DNA of 64,000 bases. Origin: Phytophthora hibernalis. Its lineage: Eukaryota; Oomycota; Peronosporomycetes; Peronosporales; Peronosporaceae. The stretch spans positions 992,001 to 1,056,000 of the forward strand of contig JAAKBF010000324.1 in NCBI GenBank assembly GCA_012656075.1, written 5' to 3'. The notes under the pieces were generated by a model, which saw nothing but the letters and a program-made list of their open reading frames with translations, ran no database searches and had not been told where the DNA came from. This document shows positions 22,201 through 32,329 of this stretch, piece by piece. Position 1 is the stretch's first letter. Every line of letters starts with the position of its first letter. The translations under genes and the position numbers were made by a program.

Positions 22201-23050
22201 AGGCACATAATTACCTTGCCACGCTTCGTTGAGGCTGTGATTGACTCGGGTCGCTATCACTCCCAATAGGGGTTCTGTAATTCAGCAAACACGACACACG
22301 TTGATTAGCCAACATGAAGCTAATGTCTGTACAACATGCCAACATACCTGATCCCTGACGATACGCTTTCGTCGTCAGCATCACAATCTTCATCCGTGTC
22401 CGTGACGTGTGGGGTCGTCTTCTTCAATCTTTTCGCCTTCGCTGACGTCGACGCATGCGGGGACGCCTTCCGCTTTCCAGGAGCCTTCCGTGCAACTTCT
22501 ATATCAGTTCCCTCCTTCTTCTGCTGTGCGAGCTGCGCAAGGGTTTGCACTCTTGCGTCAGCACCACGAGCCTCCTCTTCACCAATCCGTCGACGCTCAG
22601 CACCCTACTTTTTCGATCGGCTGGCTGCCCCAGCAGCCGTCGAGATGTCCTCTGCTTCCTTTGCCATCTTTGCCTCCCGCTTGTTCGCGGCAGCTTGCTT
22701 CTTCGTGATCTTCTTTGATGCCGCCGTCCTGCCACTCCTGTCGTCCTTCTTCTTGGGTTTGCACTTTTCTTTGGCTGCACCCGCCTCTTTCTTCTTCTGT
22801 GCCGCAATGTAAGAGGCAACCTTGCCAATAGGCGGGTGACAACCAGGTGCAGCTGGTCGAGGCGCTGGTGTGGGCGGGGGGCTGCGATGATCGCGGACAT
22901 ATGCTCGCCGTCGTCCGCGTCGGTGTCGTGCCTGCCTTCGAGGAAGGACCGATGCTCTGCAATCATACGCAGCCGGTCCGCCATGTTGCGGCCTTCCAGC
23001 CGCGCGTGGAAGTTCTCCTTGTCCTTGCGCGTCTCGCGCCGTGCAGCCAT
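19204..23050 (-). pseudogene. PiggyBac-like transposase gene, decayed
   Basis: The order on the minus strand is: a basic N-terminus from ATG 23050 (MAARRETRKDKENFHARLEG); a Lys-rich region (22605-22830); an acidic region with DSDDWYIDTD (21729-22139); LWRRVATESNRYY (about 21430); the catalytic part with FDEAMIPSRSRF and KDKPRKWGTKLF (about 20900-21020), VYYAVVTDRFYTF and VGTIQTNKKGFP (20362-20800), and WMGGVDVHDQLRLQRYS (20097-20312); a Cys-rich end (FYCEACSDGNKR, then CDRVRPGHY and MTCHQVWH); and an EEQAE repeat tail. These match the DDE_Tnp_1_7 transposase family. Introns are visible, for example GTATATACAACATG...CGCAG at about 19855-19920 and GTGAGT...ATGCAG at about 19580-19640. In-frame stops near 22606 and 21723, and a shift in a C6 run near 22875, break the gene. 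Confidence 0.8.
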
Positions 23051-23097
23051 TCTTCACTCTCCGTTTCTTTTATTGAATGACAGAGAATGAAAGGGGC

Positions 23098-24187
23098 TGT
23101 GGTGTAGTAATTTCGAGTTTCGGCACACGCCTCAACTAGGACTCTCCTGAATTAGGAGTGGTGGATCCTTAGGAATGGAGATGCACGGTAGTGACTCGGC
23201 TATGTCCACAAAAGCGCGGTCTTAGGACCAGAAGATTACGGTAAAAGGAGTCCGAGCCAAGTCTAAGGAGTAGAGATCACCAGTACGACCCAGTGGGAAC
23301 TAAGGAACCGAAATTCCAGGTACTGACTCGGCAGATCTTCCGGATACGGTTGTCCGGATAATAGCCGAGATCAACAGTCGGCGCCAGGCTGGAGAGGCGG
23401 CCCAGACGCCGGAGAGACGCGGAACTCGGCTGAGGGGTCGACGGAGATCCATAACGACCACCGCATACTAGAAGATCGTATGGGAACGCGCCAACGGACA
23501 GAGGCCGCGCTCAAGGGGCATCTACTGGATTTCAGAGCCAGCGAACTCGGCTGAGGAGTCGGACGAGGTTGAAACGACTCCATTTCATTTGATATGTGTA
23601 TAGGATATGTAGGAAACCAAGAAAAGGACCTTTTAGGTCCTCAGAAGATAACAGAACTAACAGAGCAGAATTTTCTAAGTCCAAGACAAGTGTAGACCTC
23701 TCCGGTAAGTCCCTGCACGGGCTGGATTATGACTGCCGTTGACACCCGAGAGGCATAGCTTGTAGGGTGTTGACTTGTAGCGCCAAGAGAATAGGTCGGT
23801 CCGGGTAGGGTGTGTCTCGCTACGCGCGAAGAAGAAATCTTGCCGAACTCGGCGAGTCGGTACGTCGGATAGCCCGGGTGCCGTAACACTTTCAGTCGAG
23901 CAGCTTTTGCCTCGGCGACCCGTAAAGCGCTCGCGCGCTGTTGTCCACCCATTGGTGGAGGACACGGGATTTAAGTACAGTGGTCAGCAGAACTCGGCTG
24001 ACCCTGGAAGATTCGCTGGCTTGGTTGCCTGGAATTCAACGAGAGTGAGACACTACCTGACCCGGAAGGGCCGAATCGCTTGGGGATAACTCAGCGAGGG
24101 CCAACAACGCCGACCTAACTCAGCGATTGTTGTGATTGCAAGGTAGAATTCCACGTCTGATGAAATTGTGTGTTTTGTAACACCACA
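23098..24187 (+). mobile_element. Solo LTR nested in the piggyBac element
   Basis: The 1090 bp segment begins TGTGGTGT and ends ACACCACA, a perfect 8-bp inverted terminal repeat of the TG...CA type, and is flanked by GGGC on both sides (23094-23097 and 24188-24191). This is the layout of a single LTR left by recombination. It has no coding capacity. It is not the same sequence as the family X LTRs elsewhere in the window, and its strand is arbitrary. Confidence 0.75.
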
Positions 24188-24390
24188 GGGCGGCCTCTCA
24201 GCCACGAATCAAACCGTCTGGTCGCAAACATTTGAGACATACTCAGTTTGTTTTTTGCAATTTCAAGTACGTTTTTGTAGACTTTATAGCCTAGCCCTGT
24301 GCATTTCAGTGTCTTTAACATGTAGTATATACAACATGTTTGTAAAAGAGACATCGCGTACTTTTTCCTCACATGTAGTCATATACAACG

Positions 24391-24409
24391 CGTGAGTGCG
24401 GGGGGTTAA
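24391..24409. repeat. Right end of piggyBac-like element: inverted repeat plus TTAA
   Basis: CGTGAGTGCGGGGGG (24391-24405) mirrors the left end and is followed by TTAA (24406-24409). Confidence 0.85.
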
Positions 24410-25054
24410 CCAGCCCCTTACTGCTGTGGAGTAGCGCCTTAGCAGAAATCTACAAAGTCGTCCTCGCACAAACCCTTCGCGCTAGCGTCGGGCAAATTCT
24501 CGGCTGTTTGAGCAGCGTATCTCAGGGTGGGGTGTGATCCAAGTAGGTTAGGAACCTGTGAAGCGTGCTTCTCAGGCGCAGTGCGAATTCTCCTCGTTCT
24601 GCGTCGCTCTTGCTCTGACATTTCACTCGTGCGTGACGACGTCCTCTCTTTTTGACCTTGGGCGTGCGGCGTTATCGGGCCGGCGTTTCCTCGGTTGTGC
24701 TCGGCGTTTTCGGGCCAGTACGTTCTTTGTCTTCGGCGTCGGGTTATCAGAAACGCCTGGACGGTATCGTTTAACGTGTCCCTCCTATTGGGCACGGGAT
24801 GTGGGGTTGATTTCACCGATCCAGCAGCGAACGACGGGGCCGGTTATCCTGGGGCTCTTCTTGGTCGAGGCTGCTGGCTCTTGGAACGAAGGAAATCCAC
24901 TTGCGTATCACAAAGATAATTCGGGACTGAGCCTTATGTTGTCCTATCCTATCAAGGTCTTCCTCGCCACTCGTTGGCCTTCTGGATTTCTTCATATCAC
25001 TTCCCGCTGTGCTTACCCATCATCGTTGTCCTGACTTGCCCTGATCGCGTGACC
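24410..25054. other. Unassigned stretch with a 125-codon open frame
   Basis: A minus-strand open frame at 24439-24816 gives a basic, Arg-rich product ending CEDDFVDFC, without a domain I recognise and without a clear promoter. The stretch may be part of the LTR or leader of the element whose antisense ORF starts at 25518. I cannot assign it. Confidence 0.25.
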
Positions 25055-25197
25055 CAGTTGCCACATCGGGGTCAGTCGAGTTGCTAGATCGGAGTATTCT
25101 AAGTTGCTAGATCGGGGTTTGTTGAGTTGCTAGATCGGGGTACGTCGGTCGGGGTTGTAGATCGGGGTGTAAACATTGCCTCCGATCGGGGTCCCTC
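25055..25197 (+). repeat. Degenerate tandem repeat, unit about 23 bp
   Basis: Five to six units of the form AGTTGCTAGATCGGGGT plus a variable spacer occur in a row (starts near 25055, 25079, 25102, 25125, 25152 and 25183). They lie about 240 bp upstream of an intron-containing leader of the antisense ORF. Confidence 0.65.
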
Positions 25198-25435
25198 ATG
25201 TCGCAGGCCTTGTCCCAAGGTCGTATACAGACGGGGCTGAACCGCCGTCTGATCCGACTCCGTCTTTCCTGCAGAAATTCCGTTTCCCGTCGCTCCGTGT
25301 CGACATTCATCAATCGGTTTGTTCACCTTCATCGTTTCCCGGCACTTCGCTTTGCGTCGGCATTCCTCGTTGCGCCGACCTCCGACAGTCCGCTTCTCCA
25401 CATCCGTCCCGCTGGCGTGTGCGCGCACTCCCCAG

Positions 25436-25514
25436 GTGAGTGCATCGCGACAGAACCCGTCCTACCGTTATTCTGCTCACCGTCTCTCCTTGTGTTTATC
25501 TTGTATGCTCACAG
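25436..25514 (+). other. Leader intron before the antisense ORF
   Basis: GTGAGT at 25436 and a pyrimidine-rich GTATGCTCACAG ending at 25514 bound a 79-nt canonical intron that ends 3 nt before the ATG at 25518. A spliced 5' leader would mean that this ORF has its own transcript. Confidence 0.5.
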
Positions 25515-25517
25515 TTC

Positions 25518-27828
25518 ATGACGACCTCCGAAGACCGCGACAGCGATGACACGGAGTCCTTGGACACCGGGTACCCGGCTTCGACCTGGTGTGCCACATG
25601 TGACTCTGGCAGACGTTCACTGGCGGTCCCTCTGGCTGCTGTTGTCCAGATTCCCGGCCCAGGCGACCCCATTCCGTTTGTCGGCGCGTTGATCAACGAC
25701 ACCAACGCCCTGGAGCACGACGCGCAGCTACTCCGCGCTCAGTCGGACATGTCGTCCGCCGCCAACGCTGGACTGGCTGTATTCGCCGCTTCGTTGCACG
25801 ACCGTAACCTCTCCCTGCTCCGGCGAGCGCGCGAGGGGTATGACCTACCGTCAGCCAGTTGAACGACCGCATGGAGTGCTTGACAACGTAGAATGCCAGC
25901 CTGTTTGACGCCGAGGGTACTCTGTGGACGCAAGCGGGTCGCGCCGAAGAGTGGGAACTCGGTATCACGTGTTAGAAGACGTGACATGCGAGGAGGCTGA
26001 GGCTACGGCTGCAGAGTTGGAGGAAGCACGATCTCCCGTCGCGCAGTTGTCCGCCCGCCTCGCAGCCGCGGAGGCATCTTCCTCGACTGCCTCGAATACC
26101 GCGTTGGCATGCGTCCGCGTGGAGCTGGACGCTGCGCGGCGGGAGTTGTCCGCGATCCAAGCTGAGCTGTCGCGAGCTAACTCGGGGCACGAGCAGGCAC
26201 GACTGTCGTCCGCCCAAGCCATTCAAGATCGCGACGGGGTTGCGGAAGACCTTCGTGTAGCCCACGAAGCCCTTTACCGCAGTCAGCAGGACGCCGCCGC
26301 AGCGCGGGTTCGTGACGATCCCTCTCGCCGCCGACTTACAGCGAGTTAATGCCTTGCTCGTGGGTCATGCCGAGGAACATCAGCATGACGTGACACGTAT
26401 CTGCGATCTCGAGGCTTCCATCTCCGTCGCAGAAGCGGCGCGCGTGTCCGCCCAAGCCGATCTCGTCCGATCTCAGACTGAGGAACTGCGTGCGTCTGCA
26501 CGCTCCGATCAGTACAGGGCGGGTGTTCTATCCGTTCGCCAATCGTCCGCTCGTCAGCAGGCATTACACCAAGCTCGGGTGCGACGTCTGGACTCGCAAG
26601 GCGATAAGTTGGAAGCCACCGCGGGCGGGAGGCGCGCGAGAGGGGTGAGCGTACGGACACGTGGCGACGACTGTTACGCGAGGCCTGTCTAGGGCGTGAG
26701 TCAGTCCGATGGGTACGGGACGCACTGGCTGCCCGTCTCACCACTGTAGTCGCCGCTGCGGGAGGGTCCTTGGATATCGATGGAATCCTCCGGACGCTGG
26801 AGACCGATGCCGAGTCCGCCGTGAACGCGGCCGTTCCCTTGCCTCCAGGCGACGCAAGACGGGTCGGCGCTGATGGCAGCACCGAAGTCGCGTTGACGCC
26901 TCCAGCACACCGCCCCGCAGGCCGGACGAAACGTCGCCGGTTGCGTCGACGTGCTTCGCGGTCCGGTTCCGCTTTTCGACCAGACTCCGCGGGTTCGGGG
27001 AGCAGTGCGTCTTCGTATGGTGAGGGTCGTCTTCGGCATCTTCAGCTGCCGCGTCTTCTAGAGCGACATCTTCTGCCAACTCGTCGTTCAGTTCTCCTTC
27101 CTCGCCACATTCGGGACCCACCGGCAGGGCTTCTAATGTGCCGTTCTTCGCCCCGCGATTCCCCGTGCGGGATCCAGCTGAATGGCGTCATCGGCGGTAT
27201 CCGCCGTGGCCGCGTTCTCTCCGCTCAAAAACGTTGACGTCTCTGTCGGGTGTGCCTGCAACGGACGACCCTGCTCCCCTCCGGACTGGATCTTCCCGTC
27301 CACGGCCAGACCCCGCCCCGCTGCATGGAACGAGGCCTTGCTGACGCGGGCCAACGTTGACGCATTGTACGCATCTCGGCCGTGGGCTTACCTGACCTAG
27401 CGCGCGGAGCCCCTGATCTTCGCGGCGGACGACCCGTCTTTCAGGGCCCTCTGTCGCGGTACGATTTGCAGTTGGAACATTGGACCCAAGCTTACTGGGA
27501 AACATCCCATGAGTTGCCGGTTCCATGTGGTCCCGAGTGGGTTACGTGGCGCCGACGTCGGAATTCGCGTAGATCGCACATGGGGGACCACTTGGCGAGC
27601 GTCCTCCAGCTTATCGTCCGGATCTTCCGGTTTGAGTGGGCGGATATGGATTTCCTGGTCGACCCGCTCTTCCTGTACTTCCCTCCTAGCCGTTCTGCCG
27701 TCGGTCGGTGGTATCCGGGCCGTCAACACGTGACGCTTCACGCCGCATTGGACGACATCGACACGGGGAGCCGTGACGTCGTTTCTTCCGCTCGCTCCCT
27801 GACGCTCGTCAGCTTTGTACGATGATAC
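25518..27828 (+). pseudogene. Retroelement antisense ORF (aORF), third family, broken
   Basis: The chain starts MTTSEDRDSDDTESLDTGYP at 25518 and is broken into several frames: 25518-25862, 25924-26349, 26312-26692, 26770-27237, 27182-27400 and 27382-27825. It has an Ala-rich coiled coil (ATAAELEEARSPVAQLSARLAAAEA... to ALYRSQQDAAAAR), a basic patch (AGRTKRRRLRRRASRSG) followed by a Ser-rich stretch, and a C-terminal part with Trp-rich segments (LEHWTQAYWE, FEWADMDFLVDPLFLYFPPSRS). This order is the same as in the aORFs at 38-41.8, 56.3-59 and 51.9-55.5 kb, although the sequence is far diverged and I see only weak matches to their C-terminal blocks. By analogy it would be antisense to a minus-strand gypsy element whose pol is missing here. 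Confidence 0.5.
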
Positions 27829-27916
27829 GTGCGCATCCCGCGTACTCCGTCTCGCGTCTGCGGGACATCTTTGTTGAAGAGATTTAGGCGTAGGGTCGAA
27901 CGTCCCTTTTCATAGG

Positions 27917-28086
27917 TGTCGTGAAGGATCACGCAGAAATTCCCACTACCAAATGGTATGAGTCCCTCCAACAACACTCGCTCCCCTTGTCAGGTCAACA
28001 AGCGTTGGATCAAACCTGAAGACCAGGAACGATTCCTTACGCCGGGTTGGATGTGATCCTTCTGTACACCTAGGTTGTATTAGGCC
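27917..28086 (-). mobile_element. Fragment of a family X LTR, reversed
   Basis: From TGTCGTG at 27917 to 28086 the sequence is the reverse complement of the last about 170 bp of the family X LTR (compare 28800-28967). The rest of that LTR is absent. It lies about 90 bp left of the forward LTR of the large element. Confidence 0.75.
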
Positions 28087-28178
28087 AACCTAATAACCTG
28101 CACCACTAGCCACGAGCGAGGGCTAGTATGCAATATTGCGCTTTCGCGCGAACCCCCGCAGTCCATCAGAAGGAAGCG

Positions 28179-28967
28179 TGGTGTTGAGTTTTGGGGCGCT
28201 CGGTCGCCAGTCGGCAAGGTTGCCCTTGGTGAAGGAAAGTGATCGGCGTGCCCTGATTGGCGGATTACATTCCCCGCCACAGTGACCACGATAGTTTAGT
28301 GACCGAGGCCTCGGTCGGGTATAATAAACTCCCGGCCGATGGTACAAACCCTCGTTTGTACCCATTTCAGTTTCGTACTCTCGGTCTTATAGAGCCGGGT
28401 ACGGGATCACATACTGGGATCTGTTCACATTGGATATTTTTTTTACGTATAGGACTAGCTATAGGATTGACTACAGAGGCTCTCAGAGCCATAGACCAAC
28501 ATAAATAAATCAGCAGTCTCCCCAAGTCACCAAGGGTCAAGTCCGTCTTCGGTAAGTCTAGCTAGCTTATCTTAGGGTCTGGATACGCTCGGCTTGTGGG
28601 ATGCTGGTCAGCGAGCCCAAGGTACATTGAACCGAGGGTTTGTTGCTGGTCAGTCCAAGAGATTAGAGTGGCCGAGCGTTGGGAGCGACGAGAAGCGTCG
28701 TTCACCATATATTATAGTGGAACCGAGTGTTCCATACATATTTTACTACCCGCCGAGGTTTTACCTCGGCAAACCCGTATTAGGCTTGACAGCCGGTGGC
28801 CTAATACAACCTAGGTGTACAGAAGGTTCACATCCAACCCGGCGTAAGGGATCGTTCCTGGTCTTCAGGTTTGATCCAACGCTCGTTGACCTGACAAGGG
28901 AAGCGAGTGTTGTTGGTGCGACTCATACCGTTTGGTAGTGAGAATTTCTGCGTGATCCTACACGACA
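28179..28967 (+). repeat. Family X 5' LTR
   Basis: About 790 bp, starting TGGTGTTGAG (other copies start TGTGGTGTTG, so the first two bases may have changed here) and ending CACGACA. It carries a palindrome, TATA-like box and initiator, and a stem GCCGAGG-TTTTA-CCTCGGC near 28753-28771. It pairs with 41622-42414 and 58858-59651. Confidence 0.85.
28301..28373 (+). promoter_or_regulatory. LTR promoter: palindrome, TATA-like box, initiator
   Basis: A perfect 16-bp palindrome GACCGAGGCCTCGGTC (28301-28316) is followed 4 bases later by TATAATAAA (28320-28328) and then TTCAGTTT (28366-28373), which fits the oomycete initiator YTCANTYY. The same set is at 41749-41821 and in the LTR at 58858. Transcription from here would drive the gag strand; activity is inferred. 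Confidence 0.55.
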
Positions 28968-28969
28968 AC

Positions 28970-28987
28970 TGGTGCCGCGACCCGGGA
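28970..28987 (+). other. Primer-binding site
   Basis: TGGTGCCGCGACCCGGGA starts 2 nt after the LTR end. Starting with TGG it can pair with the CCA end of a tRNA; I did not identify which tRNA. The same site follows the LTR at 42417 and, reversed, lies at 43382-43398. Confidence 0.75.
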
Positions 28988-29074
28988 TTGGGAGTGACCT
29001 TCTGTTTATCTTGGTTGTATATTGCTGTTACCCTAACGAGCATTCAAGAGAAGAAAGGAGAGAAGAATAGAGAA

Positions 29075-31480
29075 ATGGAGGAAGGTGGGAAGTCAGCGGG
29101 ACCAGAAACGCCGATGAAGTCGAGCGGAGAACGCACCGAGGGTTCGGTGAGGTCCGGTCCAACACTTGCGACCCCAAGTACATTGGAGTCGATCAACAAG
29201 CGTTCGGACAGCTTCAACGAGCGGATGGACTACTCTGAAGCCAAAGAAGATGATGAAGACGAATACCTGGAAGAAGCGACAGCGATGTCCGAGGTTTCGG
29301 AAGCCGCTACTGTCTCAGCAGGACGTAGCGGAGGGGTGGGTCGCTCGCGGGAAACGTCACCGAGGAGTTGGACGAAGTGGCTGGTCCTGAACCAACCCTC
29401 GAAGACAACGAAGAAGGACTCGGCGATCTCCGATCGCTGACGATGACCGAGGACGCGAGTTCTCGGTCGACCGGTTGTCGGCCTCCAGTTAATGGGGACA
29501 CTCCGACGGCGAACAAGGTTTTGGGAAGATGAATGGAGGTGATGATGACGAAAAGCACGTGGATGCGGGCCTTTGCGCCAAAATCAATTCGACAAGCTGT
29601 GTGGATGGAACTCGGGGCTGAATTGGTTGTCCCAGTGGAATCGTGGAATATCCAACAGGTGGCCGAAGACACGGTACAACTATTCCGAGCTATGGGCTGT
29701 GAACCTCAAGCACTCCCCACCGAGGCCGACCTTCAAGGTTGGTCGATCGAAGATGCCGCTCTCTCTCTGAGCAAGTGGAAACAGAAGCTTCGGACGTTTT
29801 TCGGTGTGTCTGAGCCGGGCTCCAACCGTCGGCCGAGCCTCTCACGCACGACCGATGGGATGGATCCATCGAGGGTCCCGCTACCGACAACTCCTGGGCG
29901 ACAGCCAGAGAAGTCGGTCGGGACGGGTGTGTTCTCAGCGAAAGGGACCGCTTCTGCGTACTTCCAAGATCCGCACATGGTAACGCCTCGGTCAGCGGAC
30001 CGTACAGAACGATTGGCAAAGGGCTCCGAGAGTACACGGACCGCTCCGACGGCGGGACGAAGTACAGGTCGGACGACGGACCGACGCTTCGATACGCACG
30101 ACGACTTCTCGGACGATGATTCGTTCGACGTTGAAGACCAAGGGGTGACGTGACTGGAGAATGGGCACGCCAGATCCGTGAGCTCAGCTCGATGGATAAC
30201 GAGAGTTCCACACCGAGGCTTGAAATCGCCACGCACCTCCCGTTGGGCAACATCAAACCCTATCTTGGCCTCCGAGACAAGAGCAAGAAGTCAATGCAAT
30301 GGCTCCGAGCTTTCATCTACGAGATGAAAGGAACGCACACCCCACCGACTGAATGGTGTATGGCGTTCGAGCTGAGCCTCCAAGATGGCGCCCTGCACGG
30401 GTACCGACAACTCCCGTGGAAGACGAGACGAACGTGGAAATTGTCGAGTGATGCGTTCATCAAGTACTACTGTTCCCGACTTAATCAATCGGCGAAAGCA
30501 CGGTACTACTCGGCGAGGCGTGAAGAGAAGGAGCATGTTTGCGACTATCTGAACCGGCTCAATGGCTACGCCAGGAATGCCGGAGTACAATTCGAGCACG
30601 GCGGTCGCGAGGCCAAGGATCATGTTGAACACCTTCTCGATACGTGTGAAGACCGAGCCTTGGAAGAACGCCTGTGCCACGTGCGGGTCAAGAATATTCA
30701 CGAAATGGAAGAATTGATTAATGATATCCTCCGACGTCGCGAGCGGAACAAGGGACGCGAGTCCTCGGTGCGACGCCCCAAGGGCCAGGATGATAGTCGT
30801 CGCCGTGACGATGGACGCTCCGAGGATTCGCGGGACCCCTACCGGCGTGATCGAGATGATGGTCGTCGTCGGGAAGATCGGTATCGGGATGACAACCGAC
30901 GACAAGATGATCGTCCATACCGACCGATGGCTACTCTAGCTGAAGCACTGACAGACATGGTCGCTGCGTTGAAGGTGGACTGCTCGGTCGACCCGCGAGG
31001 AGAACCTGCAGAGACATCGAGTGGGGTTATGATGATACCGATGGTTATGACCTGGAGTACTACCCTAGCAATGGCGACCGAAGCTCGGATAGGTACTCGG
31101 ACGACGAATATGCGTCGGATGAAGACCACGGTCATGTGGCTGCCGCGAATGATTCGGAGCGTCGCTACGCCGCCGAGGGAACGTTTGATCGGGCTGACAA
31201 CCGCCGACCGAGGGTTGGGAAAAACCAACACCCGCACGACCGAGACAACCGAGGCCCAGGCGGACGTGATGGTCGCCGACAATACGGTCCGTGTGTCGCT
31301 TGTGGTGGGTTCACACATTCTGCACACTATTGTTTCTAGAGGTGCAAGATGTGCAAGCAAGTCCACGATGCGGGAAAGTGCGAAGCATTCAACGAGCTGG
31401 CGTCACTTTTGAAGGCGAAGGTGGAGAAGAAAGACCTCTCACCAGGACTTCAAGAATTGGTCTATGAGAGTCATTTAAAC
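29075..31480 (+). pseudogene. Family X gag
   Basis: The start is MEEGGKSAGPETPMKSSGERT at 29075, followed by an acidic, low-complexity part. The capsid part (PYLGLRDKSKKSMQWLRAFIYEMKG, TEWCMAFELSLQDGALHGYRQLP, ALEERLCHVRVKNIHEMEELINDILRRRERNKGR) lies in the frame of 30150-31412. An Arg/Asp-rich stretch follows, then a nucleocapsid with two zinc-knuckle-like blocks, CVACGGFTHSAHYC and CKMCKQVHDAGKC (31290-31390, another frame). The chain changes frame at about 29450, 30150 and 31130. It forms the virus-like particle in related elements. The end at about 31470 is shifted relative to the frame that leads into the protease. Confidence 0.75.
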
Positions 31481-31556
31481 TAGTCAGCCCCCCAACTGAA
31501 ACTGGGTTGGTCCCAATCGGGGTGCCACAGTTAGCCGAACCTGCGCTGGACGCCGA

Positions 31557-32329
31557 CTAACGAGTCTGCAGCTGCATTGAACTCTTGGATCACGTGGAGA
31601 TATTTCACCGACCGAAGCTTGGCTGTGAGCTCTCGGTGGTGGTTGAGTTGGGCTATCAGAGTTTCCTTCCGACAGGCCATCACCCCTAGGGACTGCTGAA
31701 TTGCGAGTCTCGAGTCTCCCACCACAATTAAATCCTCGGTGCCGTGCTCCAGCGCTGTCAATACGCCATTGTTGATACCTGCGTACTCAGCGAGGTTTAC
31801 TGTGGTGGTCTCGAGATAATCACTCGCAGCCGTCACTACCGTCCATTATGGTAATTTCCATAGTATCCAGGAGCAACCCGCCATTCTTCTCCGTCTTGGC
31901 TGAGCCGTCAAAAGACATCACCACGACATTGTAATTCCTCGGTAGGCTTGCGTATAGCAAGTGTGGGTCCATTCGAACAGTCGGGGATCCCCGTGACGGT
32001 GGTGTCACCGGGGATAACGAGTCTTCCAGTTTAACAAAGCTGGTAAGACCAGCTTGTAGTAGCTGAGCGAACGCACAATCGCGTTCCTTGACTCGGTAGA
32101 CCTTCAGGTGCCACGGGGACAACATGACCGCGAAGTGGGTCGTACGACCGAACAATGTCTTCGACCTATGCACCCACTCCAGTGTCGAGAACCGAGTGTA
32201 GCCATGGATGGTCCGTCCGGCCAGCTGGGTGTAATACACTTTCAGCAGTAACAGCAAAGCTAACACCTCCTTCTCGACCGGGTGGTAATTCATCTCTGCG
32301 TCCTTCAGTACACGACCGCAGAACCGCAC
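31557..32329 (-). pseudogene. Family X RNase H, inverted segment
   Basis: On the minus strand the RT connection domain (EMNYHPVEKEVLALLLLL) is followed by an RNase H with the acidic residues in MSFDGSAK, VNLAEYAG and VVGDSRLAIQQ, and ends at AADSL next to the inversion breakpoint near 31557. Two frames are used (31820-32329 and 31557-31836). RNase H removes the RNA strand after reverse transcription. Confidence 0.75.

Larger units (their letters stand above)
18827..24405 (-). mobile_element. PiggyBac-like DNA transposon, 5.6 kb
   Basis: The element is bounded by CCCCCGCACTCACG and its inverted copy with one extra G, each abutting TTAA (18823-18826 and 24406-24409). It contains a minus-strand, multi-exon piggyBac transposase gene and a nested solo LTR at 23098-24187. 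Motif ACATGTTGTATATAC or close variants occur just inside both ends (18869-18883, 24317-24340, 24371-24390) and in several introns. In-frame stops show the copy is not intact. Confidence 0.85.
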
